From positions 1 to 64,000 of the forward strand of contig DASVWI010000026.1 of NCBI GenBank assembly GCA_036389675.1: a DNA stretch of 64,000 nucleotides. Direction: 5' to 3'. Below the pieces are notes generated by a model. It searched no databases. It saw only the letters and a list, made by a program, of their open reading frames with translations, and was not told the origin of the DNA. Each line of letters begins with the position of its first letter. Position 1 is the stretch's first letter. The translations under genes were made by a program, and so were the position numbers. The stretch comes from DASQYE01 sp036389675. GTDB taxonomy: Bacteria; Acidobacteriota; Blastocatellia; Pyrinomonadales; Pyrinomonadaceae. Below are positions 7,612 through 15,406 of this stretch, one piece after another.

Positions 7612-9360
7612 TTAAGTGGTCGGGACGGTGGGAGCCATCTGCTCCTCTTCCTCCTGCGCCTCAACCATCGTCTCAACGCTCTGGCAATCGTCGTCAAGGC
7701 ACGCGTCCGCGCCCGGTATAGGCTCGTCCGTCTCGAATGATTCCTCGTTGAGAGCGGGAGCGGGCTCGGGCGAAACGCAGACGCGATTGCGTCCCATGTG
7801 CTTGGCGTCGTAGAGCGCGCGGTCGGCGCTCGTGACCAGCCCGTCGCGCGACGAAGCGTGGAGCGGAAATGAGGCGATGCCGAATGAGGCGGTGATACGG
7901 CCCACGCCCGGCACTTCCATCTGCTCTATGCGCGCGCGCAGGCGTTCGGCCACCAGCGCAGCGCCGTCCACACCCGCCTGCGGCAGGATGACGGCAAACT
8001 CTTCGCCGCCATAGCGCGCCGCCGTGTCCACGCCGCGCAACTCTTCGCGCAGATTGTCCGCAAGGACACGCAGCGCCACGTCGCCGGCCTCATGGCCGAA
8101 GGTGTCGTTGACGCGTTTGAAGTTATCAATGTCGAGCAGGATCAGCGAGACGTTCTGGCGCATGCGCGTCGCCAGATGCATATCGCGCTCAAGCTGTAGC
8201 TCGAAGGAGCGGCGGTTGAAGCATCCGGTCAATCCATCCGTCAGAGCCTGCTGCTGTATCTGTGCAAACAGTCGCGCGTGGTTGACCGCGACCGTCACCT
8301 GATCGGCCACCGTGCGTAGTAACAGCAACTCGTTCTCCTGCCAGTTGCGCGCCAGATCGTCGGATCGCACGAGCAACACGCCCATGAATCTTTCCTGATA
8401 AAAGAGCGGCACGACCGCCAGCGGGCGTACGCTGTCCGACTGCGCGCCGGCATCGCTGCGCCCGTCGAGCACGAAGTTCTGGCTCTCGCCGGAGGAGAGG
8501 CGCACGCCGTAGGCGTCCAAATCCTTGATTAACTCGGCCTCTTCAATGCTCTCGCCCTCCACTTGATCGCGGAAATAGCAGTTCGTCAGGGCAGGCCCGC
8601 CAGCTTCGCCTTCGACGCGCAGCGCGCAGTGCTGGACGTTGAGAGCGCGCCCGACTTCGTTAACGGTCGTTTGCAGAATGTCATCCAGTTCGAGTGAGTT
8701 GCGTATCGCGGTGGCGATGCGATTGACGGCAATCTCGCGCCCGGCCTGTTCCTGCAAGAGACGAGCAAGCTTGGTCGTGACCGAGACGGTCAGTTGAAGC
8801 GAAGTCGCCTTCGGCATAGAACTCTTCACAGCCGTGGAGAATCCGGCTGCCTGAAAGGGACGCTCGGCGGCGACGCGCGCCATCAGGTATTCAAGCGCGG
8901 AGTAGACCACGTCGGGCTCGAATGTCCAGATCACCTCATCGCCTTCGGATTCCGCGCCATCCTCCTCCGTACTACGCACGGAAGCGAGCAGCGCCGAGAA
9001 ACGCGCGTCGGCGATCACAACAAATCGCTCGTGAACAGTGTCGTCTTCGGAGCGTCTGAGCAAAACGGGCTCGCGATCCTGATCGCTCATCCGCAGAGGC
9101 AGGTTGTTGAGCGCATCATTATGCGAGACGAAAAAGAAGGCGTGCTGCGCCGCGCGCCCTATCTCACGCACCCGCGCCAGATCGCGCAAAGACCTTTCCG
9201 TAATCGACGGCAAGCTCTCAATCACCAGCGCCGAGAGATTATTCTCAAGCACCACGTCCTCAAAGTAACGATGAATCTGCGCAATCGTCTGCTCCGCACA
9301 GCGAACCGATGTTAGCTGCTTCGAGTGTTGGATTAGCAGGGCGTTATAGAGGGAGTACAT
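7612..9360 (-). CDS. Diguanylate cyclase with N-terminal sensor and GAF domain
   Basis: 582 aa, predicted cytoplasmic. Residues about 1-180 look like a DICT-type sensory domain (motif resembling VIWTFEPDVVYSALEYL), followed by a GAF domain (about 205-370) and a GGDEF domain (about 375-540). The active-site loop is GGEEF, a functional variant, and an RxxD product-inhibition site (RGVD) lies five residues before it, so it should make c-di-GMP and be feedback inhibited. The C-terminal tail (about 540-582) is acidic and disordered. It lies upstream of the ABC exporter group on the same strand, separated by about 190 bp. Confidence 0.9.
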   Translation of the reverse strand: MYSLYNALLIQHSKQLTSVRCAEQTIAQIHRYFEDVVLENNLSALVIESLPSITERSLRDLARVREIGRAAQHAFFFVSHNDALNNLPLRMSDQDREPVLLRRSEDDTVHERFVVIADARFSALLASVRSTEEDGAESEGDEVIWTFEPDVVYSALEYLMARVAAERPFQAAGFSTAVKSSMPKATSLQLTVSVTTKLARLLQEQAGREIAVNRIATAIRNSLELDDILQTTVNEVGRALNVQHCALRVEGEAGGPALTNCYFRDQVEGESIEEAELIKDLDAYGVRLSSGESQNFVLDGRSDAGAQSDSVRPLAVVPLFYQERFMGVLLVRSDDLARNWQENELLLLRTVADQVTVAVNHARLFAQIQQQALTDGLTGCFNRRSFELQLERDMHLATRMRQNVSLILLDIDNFKRVNDTFGHEAGDVALRVLADNLREELRGVDTAARYGGEEFAVILPQAGVDGAALVAERLRARIEQMEVPGVGRITASFGIASFPLHASSRDGLVTSADRALYDAKHMGRNRVCVSPEPAPALNEESFETDEPIPGADACLDDDCQSVETMVEAQEEEEQMAPTVPTT

Positions 9361-9539
9361 TTTTGCGGCAGTTTCGGCTGAGGGAGAAGAGAGGGCTTGA
9401 CTAGCGCCCGTTATAGATTCAGCAAAAGGCTAGGACTGCTCAGAGAAGGCCGAACAGCAAGGCAAAACCATTTTTGCATGAATAAACGATTTTGTCCAAT
9501 ACTTTTCCGTCACCATTTCGCAACTTCCGGCGGCGGCGC

Positions 9540-9971
9540 TCAGTCCAGCATGAGATAGCTGGTAAGTGCCGTTGCCGCAACGACTTCCGATTCATTCATG
9601 ACATCTACGGAGACGACCGTCACGCGGCGGCCAGAACGGACTACGCGGGCGTGTGCCCGGGCCTGACCCTTTAACAAAGGGCGAAGGTAATGGATGGTGA
9701 GGTCGATGGTGGTGGTGGATTTGCCGGGCTCAAGCAGCGTCATGATGGCGAAGGCGGCGGCTGAATCCATCAGCGAGGCGATTGCGCCGCCGTGGACGAT
9801 GCCGCCGTTGCGCCTCAGGCGGTCGGCCACTTCCATGCGAATGGTCGCCGCGCCGCGCTCGACCTCTTCGAGCTCCATGCCGAGCAGATGGACGAAAGGG
9901 ATTTGCGCGAAGATTTCGTGCAGCCGTCGCTTCTCTTCGCCGGTAAGCCCGGCGCGTGTGTCGTCTTTCAT
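9540..9971 (-). CDS. Hotdog-fold thioesterase, PaaI family
   Basis: 143 aa acyl-CoA thioesterase of the hotdog PaaI/YbgC-like group. The NGGIVHGGAIASLMDSAAAFA segment (about 56-76) holds the HGG turn and the following Asp on the central helix that activate water in this family. The substrate is an acyl- or phenylacetyl-type CoA thioester and cannot be fixed from sequence. Its ATG overlaps the stop of the upstream YbjQ-family gene by 4 bp (ATGA), so the two are translationally coupled. Confidence 0.88.
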   Translation of the reverse strand: MKDDTRAGLTGEEKRRLHEIFAQIPFVHLLGMELEEVERGAATIRMEVADRLRRNGGIVHGGAIASLMDSAAAFAIMTLLEPGKSTTTIDLTIHYLRPLLKGQARAHARVVRSGRRVTVVSVDVMNESEVVAATALTSYLMLD

Positions 9972-10381
9972 GAACGGTAGCTGCCTCCATCATCGGTCGG
10001 CTCGACGATCACAGCCGTTCCGTAGGCCAGCACCTCCGTGACGCTGGTTGAAAGCTCGGTCGTATCATAGCGCGCTCCGATGATGGCGTTGGCCCCCAGC
10101 TCCGTCGCATGTTGGATCATAATCTCGAAGGCGTCCTTGCGGGTCTGCTCGCACAGTTGCGTCCAGGCCGTGATGTTGCCGCCGACCAGAGTTTGAAACG
10201 CCGCGCCAATGTTGACGAACACGTTGCGCGAGCGCACGACGATGCCGCGCACGACGCCCAGATTTTGCTTGACGTGAAAGTTCGGAAGCTCGAAGGCGGT
10301 CGTGACCATGTGATGCGAGACGGAATAAAGCGGCGGGCTGATCTCGTAAGGGGCACGTGGCTGGATGGGGTTGTTGTTCAT
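9968..10381 (-). CDS. YbjQ-family protein
   Basis: 137 aa of the YbjQ/DUF74 family, small proteins that assemble into pentamers and are annotated as putative heavy-metal binding. The family signature is clear: LGVVRGIVVRSRNVF (about 41-55) and the C-terminal ELGANAIIGARYDTTEL block (about 94-110). An extra 25 or so residues precede the domain. The molecular role is unknown. It is the first gene of a coupled pair with the thioesterase at 9540. Confidence 0.85.
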   Translation of the reverse strand: MNNNPIQPRAPYEISPPLYSVSHHMVTTAFELPNFHVKQNLGVVRGIVVRSRNVFVNIGAAFQTLVGGNITAWTQLCEQTRKDAFEIMIQHATELGANAIIGARYDTTELSTSVTEVLAYGTAVIVEPTDDGGSYRS

Positions 10382-10410
10382 GGTTTCATACTCGGGTTAA
10401 TCGTAGAGGG

Positions 10411-10857
10411 CTAATTGCCGAAGAGGCTCTGCTGGGCCTCGTCCCGCTCCTCTCTGCGGCGCGCTTCTTCCTGCTCCTCGGGTATCCAGCGATAAAGTTT
10501 AAGGTCACAGCGGCCACGGGCATCAAAGGCGATGCCCTCGGCTTCAAGCATGCGCTGCTGTTTGTCGGGAGGCAGGATGACGCGACCCGTAGAGCAAGCG
10601 CCCTGAGAGTTGATGACGCGCTGCCACGGGGTCGTCTCTTCATCGGCGGAGTGCATGACGAAGCCCACCGTCCGCGCCGTATAGCCCGCGCCCAGCATGT
10701 CCGCGATCTGCCCGTAGGTCATCACGCGCCCGGTCGGAATACGGCGCACGATCTCGTAAACGCGCTCGCGATAACCTTCCGTCTCTTCCACGGGGCGCTC
10801 GCCCTCGTGAGAGTTTACGCGCGGGTTGCTTCTATCTTTTGTTGTTGTTTTGTCCAT
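10411..10857 (-). CDS. Alkyltransferase-like protein (MGMT family without the active Cys)
   Basis: About 148 aa from the ATG at 10857 (an in-frame ATG at 10902 is possible; neither has a good ribosome site). The MGMT DNA-binding domain is complete: helix-turn-helix with ARTVG, where Arg62 is the arginine finger that flips the damaged base. The active-site PCHRV motif reads PWQRV, with Trp78 in place of the methyl-accepting Cys. This is the hallmark of ATL proteins, which bind O6-alkylguanine and hand it to nucleotide excision repair instead of repairing it. A basic/acidic tail follows. Expected cytoplasmic, DNA bound. Confidence 0.88.
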   Translation of the reverse strand: MDKTTTKDRSNPRVNSHEGERPVEETEGYRERVYEIVRRIPTGRVMTYGQIADMLGAGYTARTVGFVMHSADEETTPWQRVINSQGACSTGRVILPPDKQQRMLEAEGIAFDARGRCDLKLYRWIPEEQEEARRREERDEAQQSLFGN

Positions 10858-10913
10858 CGCTTTTTGAAAGTTTTCTGAGAGGCGCGCCACCACTCGCGCC
10901 ATTCCTCAATCGC

Positions 10914-10960
10914 CCTGACCCTTTCGGCCTGCGGAGCCGCAGGCTGAAAGCTGAGTCAGG
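10914..10960. terminator. Long hairpin between the cyclase group and the alkyltransferase-like gene
   Basis: Outer arms 10914-10919 and 10955-10960 pair, and inside them a 13-bp GC-rich stem with a single weak pair forms around a 2-3-nt turn near 10934. On the minus strand it follows the small ORF ending at 10956 and could end that transcript. No T-run follows. Confidence 0.5.
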
Positions 10961-11096
10961 TCTGGGTCGCATCGCGCAGACACATCTCCGCAAGGAAGCG
11001 TGTCTGTAGATCGTCGCTCGACAGAAGCTCTATCAGCTCCGGTATGGATTGCGCTTGAAGTCGAGCGCGTGCCTGTGCGTATGTTTCGCGCCGCAT
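10956..11096 (-). CDS. Possible 46-aa helical protein coupled to the cyclase gene
   Basis: An ATG at 11096 starts 2 nt after the stop of the cyclase gene and gives 46 codons ending at a TGA that overlaps the base of a hairpin. The peptide is amphipathic and helical (ARLQAQSIPELIELLSSDDL then QTRFLAEMCLRD), resembling a single HEAT-like unit. There is no independent ribosome site, so translation would depend on coupling. It might also be the decayed end of a longer gene. No function is assigned. Confidence 0.35.
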   Translation of the reverse strand: MRRETYAQARARLQAQSIPELIELLSSDDLQTRFLAEMCLRDATQT

Positions 11097-11098
11097 CT

Positions 11099-11743
11099 CT
11101 AGTCTCGTGAGCGTAAGACGGCGCGAACCGGAGCGCCGTCGCCGGCTCCGCCCGTAATCCTGAGCGGCAAACAGATCAATTCATAATCGCCCGCCGCGAC
11201 TTCACGTAAATCCAGACCTTCGACGATCACTACGTTGTTTGAGAGCAGTGTCACGTGAGTCTCATGGCGCTCTGACCTGAACTGCTCGACCGACAGGTAA
11301 TCCATGCCGACGAGCCGTACGCCCCGCTCTACCAGTGCGCGCGCCGCGCCGGGCGTAAGGTAAGTGAAATCCGTCCGAAAGCCTTCCGCCGTATTGGCCC
11401 AGAAAGCAGAGTTGCGAGTCTTAAACAGCAGGCGCTTTACGCCCTGTAGATTATGCGAAGCGATGTGATCGGCTTCAATGGCGCGCACGTCATCCGAAAA
11501 CTCCAGGACGCGGGCTTCGCCCATAAGCACGTCGAGCGGCATGGACGAGACGCCCGCCGCGCCTTCGATAAAGTGTACGGGGGCGTCGACGTGTGTGCCT
11601 GTATGCGCGCCCAGATGGAGCATGGAGACGTTAGCCGCATCGCCGTGCTTGATGGCCGACCACTGCTCAATCTCTACCACCGGGTCGCCCGGATAGGTCG
11701 GCGTACTCTGAGAGATGGGCACGCTCACGTCGTAGATTCGCAT
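11099..11743 (-). CDS. Metal-dependent cyclase/kynurenine-formamidase-family hydrolase
   Basis: 214 aa from the ATG at 11743, chosen because MRIYDVSVPIS is the family's usual start and GAGG lies just upstream; a longer in-frame start at 11785 adds non-conserved residues. The zinc site motif HxGTHxDxPxH is intact (His47, Gly49, Thr50, His51, Asp53, Pro55, His57). The family (Pfam Cyclase) includes KynB, which hydrolyses N-formylkynurenine, and polyketide or isatin hydrolases, so the exact substrate is open. No kynurenine-pathway gene is next to it. Confidence 0.88.
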   Translation of the reverse strand: MRIYDVSVPISQSTPTYPGDPVVEIEQWSAIKHGDAANVSMLHLGAHTGTHVDAPVHFIEGAAGVSSMPLDVLMGEARVLEFSDDVRAIEADHIASHNLQGVKRLLFKTRNSAFWANTAEGFRTDFTYLTPGAARALVERGVRLVGMDYLSVEQFRSERHETHVTLLSNNVVIVEGLDLREVAAGDYELICLPLRITGGAGDGAPVRAVLRSRD

Positions 11744-11951
11744 GAGCCTCAATATAAGGCGAAACGCGTCAAAGGTGAAAGGCAAAAGGGCCGAAGCGAA
11801 AGCCCGCGAGGGCTGCTAATTTCGCGCGACCGCTCTGCCCCCCGGTCACCTCTGTCGGACAGTTTCGCGCTGCGCTTTTTACTTTTCCGGAATTGCGTTA
11901 GCATCACTGTAAGAGCATTTCCGAGAGGGCGATGGGAGAAACTAACAAAGC

Positions 11952-12815
11952 GTGAAGCATGTAGAAGCAGAATCGCCGCGCGTGGCCGCTTCGATCTATT
12001 TGAATTCAGCGCCGCTCATCTGGAGTTTTTTGCACGGTCGGCGGCGGCACACGATGCGGCTTTTGACTGATACTGCGCCCGCACGCAGCGCGCAGATGCT
12101 GGCGCGCGCAGAGGTGGACGCGGCGCTCGTGCCCGTCATCGAGTATCAAAGGATTCCAGAGATCGTCGTCGTGCCGGAGGTCTGCGTCGGCGCTCGCTCG
12201 CGTGTGCGCAGCGTAGTCATTGTGACGCGCGGCGCTGAATTGAAGGATGTGAAGAGCGTGGCCCTTGACACCTCCTCGCGCACCTCCGCCGCGCTGGTGC
12301 AGATTATCTTTCGCGAGTTTCTGGGCTTTGAGCCGCACTGGAGACCGAGCGCCCCCGATCTGGGACAGATGCTTGAGGGAAGCGATGCGGCGCTCATGAT
12401 CGGCGACCCGGCGATGATCTTTCCGCGCCGTAACCTGCGCGTCTATGATCTGGCGAGCCTCTGGCGCGAGCACACCGGTCTGGGATTCGTCTTCGCCATG
12501 TGGATGGCGCGAGAGGGTTCTGCGGAGAAAGTCGGGGCGATTGATTTCAGGGGCGCGCGCGATGAGGGGCTCGAACGCACGGACGAGATCGTCGCGCATT
12601 ATGAGCCCATGTTAAGGCTTCCCGTCAGCGAGCTTCGCGAATATCTTCTGGAAAACATCTCTTTCGAGCTGAACGAAGAGATGCGCGCTGGTCTTAGTCT
12701 CTACTTCGAGCTGGCGCGCAAGCACGAGATTATTCCAGAGGTGCGTCCACTGAAGTGGCTCGGCGCTGACGACGTGGGCCAGACCCTGACAGGGATTTCA
12801 ACCTCCGCTGATTAG
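11952..12815 (+). CDS. mqnA: Chorismate dehydratase MqnA, futalosine pathway
   Basis: 287 aa. MqnA converts chorismate to 3-enolpyruvylbenzoate, the first committed step of menaquinone synthesis by the futalosine route. The periplasmic-binding-protein-like fold is visible: ASIYLNSAPLIW (about 13-24), the ARAEVDAALVPVIEYQ block, and the DTSSRTSAALVQI and LMIGDPAM segments, all typical of the family. The start is a GTG at 11952. It lies 139 bp upstream of mqnC on the same strand, which confirms the pathway. The other genes (mqnB, D, E) are not in the window. Confidence 0.93.
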   Translation: MKHVEAESPRVAASIYLNSAPLIWSFLHGRRRHTMRLLTDTAPARSAQMLARAEVDAALVPVIEYQRIPEIVVVPEVCVGARSRVRSVVIVTRGAELKDVKSVALDTSSRTSAALVQIIFREFLGFEPHWRPSAPDLGQMLEGSDAALMIGDPAMIFPRRNLRVYDLASLWREHTGLGFVFAMWMAREGSAEKVGAIDFRGARDEGLERTDEIVAHYEPMLRLPVSELREYLLENISFELNEEMRAGLSLYFELARKHEIIPEVRPLKWLGADDVGQTLTGISTSAD

Positions 12816-12954
12816 CATTTTGCGATGGCGATTTGCGATCTGCCTGCTCGGTTGAGGATAATCCCAGCGAAAAGGTTTAGAATTGAGCCGGAATCAAAAT
12901 TGCTTTGGTTTCTCATGCGTATGGGAACTCTAAAATTTAATCTGTGAGAGCTTA

Positions 12955-14106
12955 ATGAGTAAGACAAACGACATTCAGAAGATTCTTGATCGCACGCTCG
13001 CGGGCGAGCGTCTCTCGGCGGAAGATTGCACGCGGCTGTTGGAATCAAACGAGGTCGCGCGCATCGGAGTCGCCGCCGACGAGATTCGCCAGCGCCGCCA
13101 CCCCGAAGGCATCGTCACCTATATTATTGATCGCAACATCAATTACACGAACGTCTGCAACGTCGTCTGCACCTTCTGCGCGTTCTATCGCAGGCCCGGC
13201 GCGCCCGACACCTACGTGCAGACGGTTGACGAGATTTGCCGGAGGATTGACGAAACTATCGCCCTCGGCGGCACGGGCGTGCTGATGCAGGGCGGCCTGC
13301 ATCCTGATTTCGGCATAGAGTGGTACGAAGACCTGCTGCGCACGCTTCACGCCAGGTATCCAGACTTTCAGCTTCACTGCTTCTCGCCGCCAGAGATTCA
13401 CAACATACATCTGATCTCGGGTCTGGATTACGAGACGATCATGGCGCGGCTCAAAGCCGCCGGACTTTACAGCCTGCCGGGCGGCGGCGGCGAGATTCTG
13501 GACGACGAAGTCCGAAAGCGCGTCTCGACGAAATGCACGACGGATGAATGGCTCGCCGTGATGCGCGCCGTACACCGCGTCGGCCTGCGCTCGACGGCGA
13601 CGATGATGTTCGGCATCGGCGACCGCATAGAGCATCGCGTTCGACATCTACAACGCGTCCGCGACCTGCAAGACGAGACCGGCGGCTTTACGGCCTTTAT
13701 ACCGTGGACGTTCCAGCGCGAAAACACGGCGCTCGGTCGGCGCATCAAGGACGAGCCGACAGGCATTGATTATCTGAAAATGCTCTCGGTCTCGCGCCTC
13801 TTTCTGGACAACATCTCTCATTTCCAGTCCTCTTGGCTGACGCAGGGACTCCGCCTCGGACAGGTCGCGCTGCGCTTCGGCGCGGACGACATGGGCTCGA
13901 TCATGATCGAAGAGAACGTCGTCTCGGCGGCGGGCGCGCACAACCGCGCGGACGAAGCGATGCTTCGCTACCTGATACGCGAAGCCGGCTTCAAGCCGCA
14001 GCAGCGCGACATTCTTTACCGCCACGTTCACCGTGAAGAGGCTGCGAAAGGTGATACGAGCGAATCCGCCCCCCTGCGCGAGTTGACGGTCTTGATGGCG
14101 GATTAG
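12955..14106 (+). CDS. mqnC: Cyclic dehypoxanthine futalosine synthase MqnC (radical SAM)
   Basis: 383 aa radical-SAM enzyme that cyclises dehypoxanthine futalosine during menaquinone synthesis. The 4Fe-4S-binding Cys triad CxxxCxxC is at Cys68, Cys72 and Cys75 (NVCNVVCTFCAF), and the SAM-binding GGxxP-like and MMFGIGD regions are present. Length fits MqnC (about 370 aa). MqnE has a related fold, but the CNVVCTFCAFYR context and the pairing with mqnA favour MqnC. Its end is marked by a perfect 20-bp terminator shared with the convergent hydrolase gene. Confidence 0.93.
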   Translation: MSKTNDIQKILDRTLAGERLSAEDCTRLLESNEVARIGVAADEIRQRRHPEGIVTYIIDRNINYTNVCNVVCTFCAFYRRPGAPDTYVQTVDEICRRIDETIALGGTGVLMQGGLHPDFGIEWYEDLLRTLHARYPDFQLHCFSPPEIHNIHLISGLDYETIMARLKAAGLYSLPGGGGEILDDEVRKRVSTKCTTDEWLAVMRAVHRVGLRSTATMMFGIGDRIEHRVRHLQRVRDLQDETGGFTAFIPWTFQRENTALGRRIKDEPTGIDYLKMLSVSRLFLDNISHFQSSWLTQGLRLGQVALRFGADDMGSIMIEENVVSAAGAHNRADEAMLRYLIREAGFKPQQRDILYRHVHREEAAKGDTSESAPLRELTVLMAD

Positions 14107-14130
14107 GCGAAGCGGAAGGTGAGCGTCTAC

Positions 14131-14178
14131 AAAAGGAGAAGCAGCAGGCGACGCGCGCCGCCTGCTGCTTCTCCTTTT
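14131..14178. terminator. Perfect 20-bp bidirectional terminator
   Basis: Arms 14131-14150 and 14159-14178 are fully complementary with an 8-nt loop. The A-run on one side and T-run on the other make it a terminator in both directions, between mqnC (+) and the convergent hydrolase gene (-). Confidence 0.92.
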
Positions 14179-14179
14179 T

Positions 14180-15163
14180 CTATGCGGCAGCGGAGCGCAG
14201 CCCCAGCGTGTCGCGCACCACGGCGTTGAATTTTTCGGGATGCTCTTCCTGCGGCATCATGCGGCAGCGGTCGAAGATTTCCAGCGCCGCTCGCGGATTG
14301 AGGGTCAGCAGCTCGGCGGCCTGATCGAGCGGGTTGGTCTCATCCTGTTTGCCCCAGACGAGCGTGACGGGCTGGGGGAGGCGCGCAAAGGACGTGCGTA
14401 TGTCCGTGTTCAGGTAGCCGGAGAGAAAGGCCGCGATGGCGTGTTGTGCCCCCGGCTGATGGCTCGTCGCGTAGTAGTTGGCGACGAGGCGCTCGGTCAC
14501 GCGCCGACGGTCGTAGAAGAGCTGCTTGCGCGCATAGTCGCGTATGCTTCTCTCGCTCGCCATCACGTTATAGAAGGAAGTGCCGAGCACGGGCGATTGC
14601 AGCAATCCGTAGAAGGCCGCGCCCGTCATGCCGGGTCGTGCGCGTAAATTGTCTGTGCCCGTGGGCGAGATCAGCACGAGCGCTTCGACGAGCGAGGGCT
14701 GCTCATAGGCCAAGCGGACGGCGTAGGCCGCGCCGAGCGAGTTGGCGATGATGCGCGCACCCTTGCCGCACACTTCACGTATGAAGTCTGCGAGCAGCTC
14801 GACGTAGAGGTCTGCGGAGTAGGGCATGTGAGCGGGCTTGTCGGAGAATCCGAAGCCGAGCAGGTCGATGGCGTAGACGTGGGAATCGCGTGCGAGCGCA
14901 TCGAAATTTTTTCGCCACATGAAGCTGGATGCGCCCGCGCCGACGCCGTGGATGAAAAGAAGCGGCGGCCCTTGATTTTCCGCGCCCGCTTCCCTGTAGA
15001 AGATGCGCCCGTGCTTCCAGGCAAATGTGTGCGGCTCGCCGCCGAGCGCTCCCTCCTCGGGCTCGGTAGCGCCGCGCCTGATGGCCGCGTTGACGGCGGC
15101 CAGCGCCGCCATGCCCGCCCCCGCCGCGACGGTCGTTTTCCAAAGCTTGCCTACTACACCCAT
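14180..15163 (-). CDS. Alpha/beta-fold hydrolase
   Basis: 327 aa from the ATG at 15163, which has GAGGG about 9 nt upstream; an upstream in-frame start at 15223 is less likely. An N-terminal hydrophobic Ala-rich segment (about 8-25) may be a signal anchor. The fold is evident from the oxyanion HGVGAGASSF motif, the nucleophile elbow ANSLG (Ala replaces the first Gly of GxSxG), the acid in VWGKQDETNP and the catalytic His in PQEEHPEKF. It resembles haloalkane-dehalogenase/epoxide-hydrolase-like carboxylesterases, but Ser as nucleophile indicates an esterase or lipase. Substrate unknown. Confidence 0.88.
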   Translation of the reverse strand: MGVVGKLWKTTVAAGAGMAALAAVNAAIRRGATEPEEGALGGEPHTFAWKHGRIFYREAGAENQGPPLLFIHGVGAGASSFMWRKNFDALARDSHVYAIDLLGFGFSDKPAHMPYSADLYVELLADFIREVCGKGARIIANSLGAAYAVRLAYEQPSLVEALVLISPTGTDNLRARPGMTGAAFYGLLQSPVLGTSFYNVMASERSIRDYARKQLFYDRRRVTERLVANYYATSHQPGAQHAIAAFLSGYLNTDIRTSFARLPQPVTLVWGKQDETNPLDQAAELLTLNPRAALEIFDRCRMMPQEEHPEKFNAVVRDTLGLRSAAA

Positions 15164-15330
15164 CTTATAAACCCTCTGCGGCGCAAGCGTTCTCCATCTT
15201 TGATGCGGTCTCATATTCCCCATTGCACGTCTCTGACTGGCCGAAAAATCAACTTACGACAACCCCTCTGGCACTATAACATGACGGGCCGAAGCCTTCC
15301 CAATTTGCCTTAGCCGAACGCAAAACTTAA

Positions 15331-15372
15331 GCGGCGCGCCGTTTGAGCTGTGTGGCTCAAACGACGCGCCGC
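15331..15372 (-). terminator. Terminator hairpin after the PEGA-type secreted protein
   Basis: An 18-nt arm (15331-15348) pairs with 15355-15372 with one mismatch and a 6-nt loop. It lies 35 nt past the stop of the minus-strand gene, and the minus strand continues with a TTAAGTTTT stretch. Confidence 0.75.
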
Positions 15373-15406
15373 CTCTATTGGCTTGCAGCGCCTCTCAAGA
15401 TTAAGG

